NCBI GenBank assembly: GCA_043793345.1
Contig: JAYVXF010000209.1
Coordinates: 1 to 5,001 of the forward strand
DNA length: 5,001 nt
Direction: 5' to 3'
Origin: UKL13-2 sp043793345
Lineage (GTDB): Bacteria; Pseudomonadota; Gammaproteobacteria; Burkholderiales; Usitatibacteraceae
Shown here: positions 1 through 5,001 of the stretch, in pieces
Position numbering within the stretch: the stretch's first letter is position 1
Layout of the letters: the number at the start of each line of letters is the position of its first letter
Position numbers and translations under genes: made by a program
The notes under the pieces: model-generated
What the model was told of the DNA's origin: nothing
Database searches by the model: none
What the model saw: the letters and a program-made list of their open reading frames with translations, nothing else

Positions 1-708
1 GCTGCGTTGCAAGGCTTTCTCGCTGGCGCGCAATTCCGCGTTGACTTTTTCAAGCGCATGACCGGATTGGACGGCATCCTCCAGTCTGAGCAAGGTGCCG
101 CGTTGCTCGAGCGCACCGATGGTCTGGGCCTGGTACGCGGCCGACGCAAACCGGCCGAGATTTTCAAGCAGCCGCAGATCCTCGGTGTCGAACTTGCGGC
201 TCGCATCGTGCGTGATCGCCCAGATCGTGCCGACGGCTTTTCCCTCAATAAAAAATGGTACCAGCAAACATTCTTCGACGCGCGGTGTCACCGGCTCGAA
301 ATAAGCGTAACGCCGTTCCGGACGCTTGAACAACAGCGGCGCATTGCAATCGAGCACGTCGCCGCACGGACCGAAATTGCGTGGTGTGCCGCCGCCGATA
401 TGCCGCTGCCACTCGCCTGCGACGGCAGGCCAGAAGAAATTATCTTCGTTTTCCGTCAGCAAACTGACCCCCGCCGAGCCGACCTTGAGCACCTCGAGAA
501 TCTTTTCAACCAGCGTTTGCAGAATGGTGCCTGGTGCGTCGGCCAGCGCCTGTGCGAGCGCGACCAGCGCGCGGCTTTCTGTTGCGTAATCCGGCGCACG
601 AACTGGACGACGCTTCAGCTCCCCGGTACAGAGGATCGATTCGAGCGGCGCGGGGCTACTGGTGGTGCTCACAGTTGGAAGATCAGCTTTGATAGCAATT
701 GGCTCCAT
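1..708 (-). CDS. GAF-domain sensor protein, N-terminal part (probable histidine kinase), cut by window edge
   Basis: An open frame runs from an ATG at 708 to the left edge without a stop, giving 236 codons of an incomplete protein. There is no signal peptide or membrane segment, so it is probably cytosolic. Residues 1-45 are a variable leader. Residues about 46-195 read as a GAF domain: a leading helix rich in Leu and Ala, the strand VSLLTENEDNFFWPAVAGEW (82-101), a GGGTPRNFGPCGDVLD segment (105-120) typical of GAF domains in hybrid kinases, then ECLLVPFFIEGKAVGTIWAI (146-165). Residues about 196-236 are a charged, heptad-like helix ending in LRASEKALQ, the usual linker into a PAS or kinase domain. 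GAF domains sense small ligands or redox state. The kinase part would lie left of the window, so catalytic function is inferred. No strong ribosome site precedes the ATG. A TTG at 741 is an in-frame alternative, with a stop at 754-756 behind it. Confidence 0.85.
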   Translation of the reverse strand, partial: MEPIAIKADLPTVSTTSSPAPLESILCTGELKRRPVRAPDYATESRALVALAQALADAPGTILQTLVEKILEVLKVGSAGVSLLTENEDNFFWPAVAGEWQRHIGGGTPRNFGPCGDVLDCNAPLLFKRPERRYAYFEPVTPRVEECLLVPFFIEGKAVGTIWAITHDASRKFDTEDLRLLENLGRFASAAYQAQTIGALEQRGTLLRLEDAVQSGHALEKVNAELRASEKALQRS

Positions 709-761
709 GGATTTGCGTGATCGGGGCGCAGCAAAGCACAACGCGAGTGTAAATCAAGCGC

Positions 762-778
762 CCTACAAAGTACGTAGG
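762..778. promoter_or_regulatory. Candidate operator upstream of the GAF sensor gene
   Basis: Inverted repeat CCTAC-N7-GTAGG with a nested TACGTA palindrome at 771-776, about 55-70 bp upstream of the sensor start. A possible weak -10 box, TACACT on the minus strand (746-751), lies between it and the gene, which would put the repeat over the -35 region, where an activator could act. A similar half site, GTGTAGGAGG, follows at 794-803. No good -35 box is visible. The repeat is short and could arise by chance. Confidence 0.25.
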
Positions 779-931
779 ACAGTTGCTGTACGGTGTAGGA
801 GGGCAGGTGGGTTGCTGGCAAGGCAGACTTTGGAAATCTGATGAAACTCTAGCGCCAGAGCGGCACCCAGGCGATAAATGCCTTGAGAGGCGCGCCAGTG
901 CTAGGGTTTGGTATTGCGAAATTCTATTACC

Positions 932-1020
932 CCGTCATTCCCGAGAAGGCGGGAATCCAAGTCTTCATCAGCTCGTGACGTCTCATCGAAATTGGATTCC
1001 CGCCTTCGCGGGAATGACGG
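932..1020. repeat. REPIN-like inverted pair of REP sequences
   Basis: Two 29-nt arms, 932-960 and 992-1020, are reverse complements of each other with a single mismatch (A at 944) and are separated by a 31-nt spacer. Each arm is also a hairpin: ATTCCCG/CGGGAAT around a 6-nt loop on the left, and an 8-bp stem ATTCCCGC/GCGGGAAT around CTTC on the right (996-1015). This nested arrangement is that of a REP doublet (REPIN), and the GTCATTCCCGCGAAGGCGGG type is widespread between genes in proteobacteria. It lies 42 bp past the stop of the transporter fusion and could protect or end its transcript, but no T-run follows. The rest of 709-1062 shows no coding signal. Confidence 0.85.
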
Positions 1021-1062
1021 AAATTTGAGGTCAGTAGAAGTTCCGTGTACGCGACTTGCCTG

Positions 1063-2631
1063 CTACCCGCGCTTACGCAGCGCCTGCGGAATCAAACTGC
1101 GCTCGCCAACATTAAACGCGCCCTCAATCATCAGCGCCATCACCGCCACCGGAATCGCGCCTGCCAGCAGCGTCGCGTTATCGTTCAGCGCCAGCCCCGT
1201 GACGATGCGCTCACCAAATCCCCCTGCACCGATGAAGGCGGCGATGGTGGCGGTGCCGACATTGATGACGGCGGAAGTCTTAATGCCGGCCAAAATGGTC
1301 GGGCGCGCGAGTGGCAATTCGATCAGCCGCAGGATCATCGGCGGCGTCATGCCGAGCGATTCGGCGGCCTGCTTTACGCCGCGCGGGATTTGTGTCAAAC
1401 CGGCATGGGTATTACGCACGATCGGCAATAGCGCATAGACCGCCAGCGCGATGAAAGCGGGGATCAAACCGATACGACCGGTGATGGGAATCAAGATGGC
1501 CAATAGCGCGAGTGAAGGAATGGTTTGCAGCACGCCCGTGACGCCCAAGATGATGGTCTCGGCGGCAGGGTGACGCGCTGCAAAAATGCCCAGCGGAATA
1601 CCGATGGCGATGCTCGCGATGAGCGACAAAAATACCAGCGCCAAATGTTCAGCGGCGAGGCGCGCAAAATCGGCACCGAAAAGTTTTTGCCAAAAACCGT
1701 TGGCGGCATTTGTGGCTTTTGCAGGATTTTTTGTATCGCTGGCAAGCGCAGTCCCGGCAGGGCTCGCCGTCGCGGCGTCGGGATTCTTGCCCGCTAAAAA
1801 TTCGCGCGCAACATCGCTGAAGGTTTTATTTTCCAACTCCGCAGCCGCGTTCATCTGGCGCATGGCCGCGTCGTTGATGCGGCCTTCGAGCGCTGTGATT
1901 GCCACAAACGTTTTCGGCAGGCGCGCGGGCAGATCGGCTTTGTAAAGCAGCACTGCATCGTAACGCGGGAAATATTGCTGGTCGTCCGCCAGCACCGTCA
2001 TCTGATATTTGCCGATCTTTGCATCGGTCGAATAAATATCGATCACGTCAACCTGGCCTTGCGCGACGGCCTCATAGGCGAGACCGTGATCCAACCCGCG
2101 CAGCGTATCGAAAGGTAACGCGTAAGTGCGTTTCAGCCCCGGCCAGCCGTCGGCGCGACCGATGAATTCCTGCGAAAGTCCCAAGCGCAAATCCGGAAAT
2201 TTTTTCAGGTCGGAAAGACGCGTAATGTTTTTATTGGCCGCTGTTTCAGCGCGGATCGCCAGCGCATAGGTATTGTTGAATCCCAGCGGCACGGCCACTT
2301 GCAGCCCGAGAGCGGCGAGCTTTGCGTTGAGCTCGACCAGCGGCGGTACGCTGTCGAGCTTCAAAATTTCTCGCGCAATCGTGCCGGTGTATTCGGGATA
2401 AATATCGATGCTGCCGGTTTGCAGTGCGCTCAACAAAATCGCGGTGTTGCCCAAGCCCTGCCGATGTGTGACTGTCGTTTCACCGGCAGCCTCTGCGGTC
2501 TGCTTGACGATTTCAGCGAGGACGTAGGATTCGGTGAAGCGTTTGGAGCCGACGTTGAGCGGTGAGGCGATTGCGGGGAACGCAATCGCAAATGTCATCA
2601 ACCCCGCTGCCATCGCGCTCAATAAATTCAT
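1063..2631 (-). CDS. Osmoprotectant-type ABC transporter, fused substrate-binding protein and permease
   Basis: A 522-residue fusion of the periplasmic binding protein and inner-membrane permease of the glycine betaine/choline/carnitine uptake family (OpuB/OpuC, YehZ-YehW, ProXW-like). Residues 1-22 are a signal peptide ending in an AxA site (PAIA|S). The binding domain covers about 24-280 and shows the family blocks GSKRFTES (28-35), QGLGNTAI (58-65), YPEYTGT (78-84), FNNTYAL (118-124), YSTDAKI (200-206) and YFPRYDA (220-226); the aromatic residues suit a quaternary-amine pocket. An Ala/Thr/Asn-rich linker (about 281-318) leads to a permease with five likely membrane segments near 329-352, 359-382, 386-405, 447-469 and 485-505. 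The permease carries the QTIPSLALLAIL block and an EAA loop (AAESLG, 422-427, then LP) that would contact an ATPase. No ATPase gene is in the window. The exact substrate (betaine, choline, ergothioneine or other) cannot be read from the sequence. The frame extends to a TTG at 2640; ATG 2631 is preferred on ribosome-site spacing. Confidence 0.92.
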   Translation of the reverse strand: MNLLSAMAAGLMTFAIAFPAIASPLNVGSKRFTESYVLAEIVKQTAEAAGETTVTHRQGLGNTAILLSALQTGSIDIYPEYTGTIAREILKLDSVPPLVELNAKLAALGLQVAVPLGFNNTYALAIRAETAANKNITRLSDLKKFPDLRLGLSQEFIGRADGWPGLKRTYALPFDTLRGLDHGLAYEAVAQGQVDVIDIYSTDAKIGKYQMTVLADDQQYFPRYDAVLLYKADLPARLPKTFVAITALEGRINDAAMRQMNAAAELENKTFSDVAREFLAGKNPDAATASPAGTALASDTKNPAKATNAANGFWQKLFGADFARLAAEHLALVFLSLIASIAIGIPLGIFAARHPAAETIILGVTGVLQTIPSLALLAILIPITGRIGLIPAFIALAVYALLPIVRNTHAGLTQIPRGVKQAAESLGMTPPMILRLIELPLARPTILAGIKTSAVINVGTATIAAFIGAGGFGERIVTGLALNDNATLLAGAIPVAVMALMIEGAFNVGERSLIPQALRKRG

Positions 2632-2641
2632 GTGTCTCAAG

Positions 2642-2646
2642 CCTTC
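2642..2646 (-). promoter_or_regulatory. Ribosome binding site that decides the transporter start
   Basis: GAAGG on the minus strand lies 10 nt before ATG 2631 but only 1 nt before the upstream in-frame TTG at 2640. That spacing favours the ATG and a 522-residue product over the 525-residue TTG form. Confidence 0.55.
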
Positions 2647-2720
2647 GCGCTACGTGCGCATGCAGGCACTAGTGTAGCGTGAGCAGGCCGCACATTTTGC
2701 AACGTCGCGAATGAGGTGGT

Positions 2721-2732
2721 CGCTAATTAGCG
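2721..2732. promoter_or_regulatory. 12-bp perfect palindrome, candidate operator
   Basis: CGCTAATTAGCG is a perfect 12-bp palindrome centred about 95 bp upstream of the transporter start, between the gene and the REP pair at 2745-2831. Its AT-rich core and position would suit a dimeric regulator. No convincing -35/-10 pair was found nearby: TACACT on the minus strand at 2671-2676 is a possible -10, and TTGCAA further upstream is spaced 20 nt from it, which is too far. Function is inferred. Confidence 0.25.
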
Positions 2733-2744
2733 GAAATGCTGACT

Positions 2745-2831
2745 CCCTCTCCTGCGGGAGAGGGTTGGGGTGAGGGCGCTTTGCGCAGGTACGTGCTGCC
2801 CCACATCCCAATCCTTCTCCCGCTGGTAGGG
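2745..2831. repeat. Second REP-type family: intact arm plus degenerate inverted partner
   Basis: The left arm, about 2745-2776, starts with an 8-bp hairpin CCCTCTCC/GGAGAGGG around TGCG (2745-2764) and continues TTGGGGTGAGGG. The opposite strand of about 2798-2831 reads CCCTACCAGCGGGAGAAGG and then TTGGGATGTGGGG, clearly the same element inverted but with several changes that break its hairpin. A small GCGC-TTT-GCGC hairpin (2776-2786) sits between the arms. CCCTCTCC...GGAGAGGG...GGGGTGAGGG is a widespread proteobacterial intergenic repeat. It lies downstream of the lipoprotein gene and could shape the 3' end of that transcript, but there is no T-run of an intrinsic terminator. The rest of 2632-2875 has no gene. 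Confidence 0.75.
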
Positions 2832-2875
2832 TGCTATGTCAACGCACTATTCAATGGCCAGTTAGTTGACGCAGA

Positions 2876-4117
2876 TTAACTGGCGACGAAGCTCACTTCA
2901 ATCGCCTCCAGATGCCCGCCAATCGCCTGTGCCTTGATGCGCACCGTGCGGCCATTGACGAGATTGGCTGCGGTTCCGCCGATGAACGTGGCGGCTGAGG
3001 CGTTGATCGATTCGCCGCGGACGGTGAAGTTGGCAGCGGAGACGAAGTTGGCGATATCGCCTTGAACCGCAAACAGGATGCGCTCGCCAGCCGCAATGCG
3101 CCGAAAATCTGTCGCGGTCAATACGCCTGCCACTTTGCGACCCTTCACTTGTACGCGTGAGCCGACCGTGATGGTCGCCGCATTAGCGGCAGTGGTATCG
3201 ACATCGGTATCGTTCAGGCGGAATCGCCCGGTTGCGTTGATACTTTGCACGATGCCGTCGAGCACGATGATGGCATTGTCATTGCGTACGATGGGAATTC
3301 CGGCGACGATCTGGCTCGCGGCATGGCTGTTTCCTGCGGCTGAATACGGGCCGATCACACGCACGCGGGTATTCTCAACTATCGACGCCGTGCCGGCGAC
3401 TGTGCCGGTCGGTGTAATCACGCTAGAAACGCCCGCCATCGATACTGACACGCCTTGCAGGGTGAACTGAAACGCAGTGACGTTTGTGGCTACGCCGAGA
3501 AGTTCAGTCGTGTTTGAAGTTGCCGGTAACGAAATTATTCTGGTGGCGAGTATGGTTTTGCTCTCTGCAGCAGGCACGCCATACACCTCGATACGATTGC
3601 CGACCGCCATCGTCGCAAAGGAACTGGTGCTTTCGAAAATTGTGTTCTGGTCCATCTGTACTGTCAGCGGCAGAACAGTCAGACGTGTATTTGCGACATC
3701 CACCGCGCTGATCGTTCCGACCACGGCGCTCTCCGCAACGATATTGGTGGCGGTGCCTGCGGTGGCGCTGGTGGCGGTAGTCGGGATGGTGCCTGCTACT
3801 TCTGCGACCATGCCGAGTTTGAGTGCAGCGAAAGATTGGCCAGCTCGTGTGTTGATGAAGATGGCTGACGCACGGTCGTCGAGGCCGGTCGCAGCGATGC
3901 CTGCGGTGCCGATGGTCGAGAGCGGGCCGCTGGCGAGGAGTGCGTCGGCTGGCGCGTTAGGGTCGCCGGTGCCCGTTGAACCTGTTTTTGTGTCAACGCC
4001 ACCTCCCCCACCGCCGCAAGCCGACAGTAAAAACATCGTTCCAAGCATGATAAAAAAAACGGTCAAGGGTTGCCGGTGCTTACTGCTCGAACTTATGGGA
4101 TGTGCGGTTGGTTTCAT
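2876..4117 (-). CDS. Secreted lipoprotein with about five tandem DUF5666-like units
   Basis: A 413-residue predicted lipoprotein. Residues 1-33 form a lipoprotein signal: a basic start, a hydrophobic core (18-31) and the lipobox LSAC with Cys34. Six glycines follow, with no Asp at +2, so sorting to the outer membrane is likely. After a flexible stretch (about 41-63) the chain is rich in beta strands and in Ala, Thr, Val and Gly. It splits into about five units that share a block of the form (I/L)xxGxxVxVxG: 99-109, 170-180, 246-256, 316-326 and 386-396, spaced 71, 76, 70 and 70 residues. This agrees with tandem DUF5666 domains, a family of unknown function, possibly OB-fold-like (inference). 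No catalytic motif or further membrane segment is visible. The start has a strong ribosome site and overlaps the upstream stop as ATGA, so it is probably translationally coupled to the DUF6502-like gene. A role in the envelope, by binding or scaffolding, is only a guess. Confidence 0.87.
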   Translation of the reverse strand: MKPTAHPISSSSKHRQPLTVFFIMLGTMFLLSACGGGGGGVDTKTGSTGTGDPNAPADALLASGPLSTIGTAGIAATGLDDRASAIFINTRAGQSFAALKLGMVAEVAGTIPTTATSATAGTATNIVAESAVVGTISAVDVANTRLTVLPLTVQMDQNTIFESTSSFATMAVGNRIEVYGVPAAESKTILATRIISLPATSNTTELLGVATNVTAFQFTLQGVSVSMAGVSSVITPTGTVAGTASIVENTRVRVIGPYSAAGNSHAASQIVAGIPIVRNDNAIIVLDGIVQSINATGRFRLNDTDVDTTAANAATITVGSRVQVKGRKVAGVLTATDFRRIAAGERILFAVQGDIANFVSAANFTVRGESINASAATFIGGTAANLVNGRTVRIKAQAIGGHLEAIEVSFVAS

Positions 4118-4944
4118 TTCTTGTCCTTCGATTCAGAGTAAAAATACATTCCAACTCTTATTCGGGTATCTGTCGTACGCGCTTCTGCCGCATCATTTTT
4201 CTCGGCGCGCACTGAGTGATCAAACACCTCATCATGGACACGCTTCCATTGTTGCTGCACGATTAGCGCCAGAGCTGCTGCTGATTCACTTGAGAGCTCG
4301 TCCGAAAATACCGAACGTTCTAGAAAACGGGGTTCTGGCTCGATTACATTGAGCACTGCTGCGCTTGCGTGGTCTGCAAGATTATCGCCGAGCACGACCA
4401 ATTGATCCGAAAATTCTCTAGGCATCAGGAACTCAGGATCGGTCAGTCGGATACGTCCTGCGTCGTCCTCTACGACATGTCGGAGGCGCAATAGTTCTTG
4501 CAATACAGCGCTCGGTCGATGGTCGGTAGTGATCGAGCGCACTAGGTCGTCAAATGATACTTGGCGTCCAGAGGAACGACGCGGAAGCGCCTTTGGTTTC
4601 CCATCACGATCTCGCCACCTCCGGTCTGTTCGCCATACCGTGTGCGCAGCAACTGCATACGACATCATATCTTCAGGCCTTTTTTCCGCCGCAGCCTCCG
4701 TCGTCAATCGACGGATTTCCTTCCGGTTCAGCCCAGTCAACAGCGACAACTTCGTCCCCGTTGACGCGTCATCTTTCACAAAATGATCCTGCGCGGTCTT
4801 GACGTAAACACGTTTAAGCAGCTCGCTCGCTGTTTGAAAAGTTACCCCCTTCGCAATCATCAGGCGAACCAGTGGGACCAGCACACGCACGAGCGTGTCC
4901 AGGAGCTTGTTCGATTGGCTGTTTTCGGGTGAGTCGCTACTCAT
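4114..4944 (-). CDS. DUF6502-like protein with helix-turn-helix features
   Basis: A 276-residue soluble protein without signal peptide or membrane segment. It resembles the DUF6502 family, which has no known function; the assignment is from recall of family features, not a search. Residues 13-56 form an amphipathic helical N-terminus (LVPLVRLMIAKGVTFQTASELLKRVYV). Residues about 62-82 (TGTKLSLLTGLNRKEIRRL) look like a helix-turn-helix with a basic recognition helix. A basic stretch (105-128, rich in Arg and Lys) follows. Residues about 144-172 (PSAVLQELLRLRHVVEDDAGRIRLTDPEFL) resemble a second winged helix: a helix, then a beta hairpin. The C-terminal part (about 180-276) is helical and charged and ends in SKDKK. 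DNA binding is therefore plausible but inferred. Two in-frame TGA codons directly precede ATG 4944, so the gene cannot start further upstream; no clear ribosome site is seen. It is first in a two-gene unit with the DUF5666-like lipoprotein. Confidence 0.82.
   Translation of the reverse strand: MSSDSPENSQSNKLLDTLVRVLVPLVRLMIAKGVTFQTASELLKRVYVKTAQDHFVKDDASTGTKLSLLTGLNRKEIRRLTTEAAAEKRPEDMMSYAVAAHTVWRTDRRWRDRDGKPKALPRRSSGRQVSFDDLVRSITTDHRPSAVLQELLRLRHVVEDDAGRIRLTDPEFLMPREFSDQLVVLGDNLADHASAAVLNVIEPEPRFLERSVFSDELSSESAAALALIVQQQWKRVHDEVFDHSVRAEKNDAAEARTTDTRIRVGMYFYSESKDKK
4124..4129 (-). promoter_or_regulatory. Ribosome binding site of the lipoprotein gene, inside the upstream gene
   Basis: GAAGGA on the minus strand lies 6 nt before ATG 4117, within the last codons of the DUF6502-like gene. 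It fixes the lipoprotein start despite the long polar signal N-terminus, and with the ATGA stop/start overlap at 4114-4117 it supports coupled translation. Confidence 0.7.
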
Positions 4945-4986
4945 TCATCAGCTATTTTTGAAAGTGCTTGCTTTTTGTTTTGAATG

Positions 4987-5001
4987 CGGGAATAATTCCC
5001 G
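4987..5001. promoter_or_regulatory. Perfect palindrome upstream of the DUF6502-like gene, at window edge
   Basis: CGGGAATAATTCCCG has perfect 7-bp arms around a central A, about 43 bp before the ATG at 4944, followed towards the gene by an A-rich leader (about 4950-4986 on the minus strand). It could be an operator for the DUF6502/DUF5666 unit or for a divergent gene beyond the edge. It shares the ATTCCCG heptamer with the REP pair at 932-1020, but with the arms in the opposite order, so it is not the same hairpin. It is cut off by the window, so a longer repeat cannot be excluded. Confidence 0.35.

Noticed and set aside
7..720. A 237-codon plus-strand open frame over the left end
   Set aside because: It is the antisense of the GAF-domain gene. 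The minus-strand frame is open across the whole region and reads as a recognisable GAF domain plus a helical linker; the plus-strand product shows no domain.
932..1020. CRISPR array or insertion-sequence ends
   Set aside because: There are only two copies, in inverted rather than direct orientation, 31 nt apart, with no transposase frame between or beside them.
783..1438. Plus-strand frames across the repeat and the transporter 3' end (783-1028 and 908-1438)
   Set aside because: Their translations contain the peptides that the REP repeat always gives (for example IPAFAGMT and LDSRLRGNDG), and the second then runs antisense to the transporter.
2745..2764. Hairpin as an intrinsic terminator of the lipoprotein gene
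   Set aside because: The stem is strong but no run of T follows it on the minus strand, and it belongs to a dispersed repeat family; a terminator call is not supported.
2838..2870. GTCAAC/GTTGAC inverted repeat with a 21-nt gap just past the lipoprotein stop
   Set aside because: Six-base arms with a long gap are expected by chance, and there is no T-run to make it a terminator.
3078..4352. Long plus-strand frames opposite the lipoprotein gene (3078-3470 and 3477-4352)
   Set aside because: Antisense shadows. The minus strand carries a lipobox, regular repeat units, a ribosome site and an ATGA coupling, whereas the plus-strand frames show only low-complexity Ala/Val/Ser composition.

Overview
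The window comes from a proteobacterium, most likely a betaproteobacterium. This rests on moderately high GC, two intergenic inverted-repeat families of the REP/REPIN type common in Burkholderiales and relatives, and a DUF6502-type plus DUF5666-type gene pair. No rRNA or other marker gene is present, so the taxonomy is an inference. All four genes I can support are on the minus strand and read right to left.

Layout, in order of transcription: (1) 4945-5001 is a short leader with a perfect 7+1+7 palindrome at the window edge. (2) 4114-4944 encodes a cytoplasmic, DUF6502-like protein with two helix-turn-helix-like segments. (3) 2876-4117 overlaps it by the four bases ATGA and encodes a secreted lipoprotein built from about five tandem DUF5666-like beta-rich units. 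(4) 2632-2875 is non-coding and holds a degenerate inverted repeat pair and a 12-bp palindrome. (5) 1063-2631 encodes a fused periplasmic binding protein and permease of the glycine betaine/choline/osmoprotectant ABC family. (6) 709-1062 is non-coding and holds a well-preserved inverted REP pair. (7) 1-708 is the N-terminal part of a GAF-domain sensor protein, probably a histidine kinase, cut by the left edge.

There are probably three transcription units. The DUF6502/DUF5666 pair is translationally coupled and may link a cytoplasmic DNA-binding-like protein to an envelope lipoprotein. The transporter fusion stands alone, bracketed by two different repeat families, with no ABC ATPase gene in the window. 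The sensor gene has its own upstream region. Most of the window is ordinary chromosomal backbone. The least described part is the coupled DUF6502/DUF5666 pair. The transporter is notable for having its binding domain at the N-terminus and for lacking a local ATPase.
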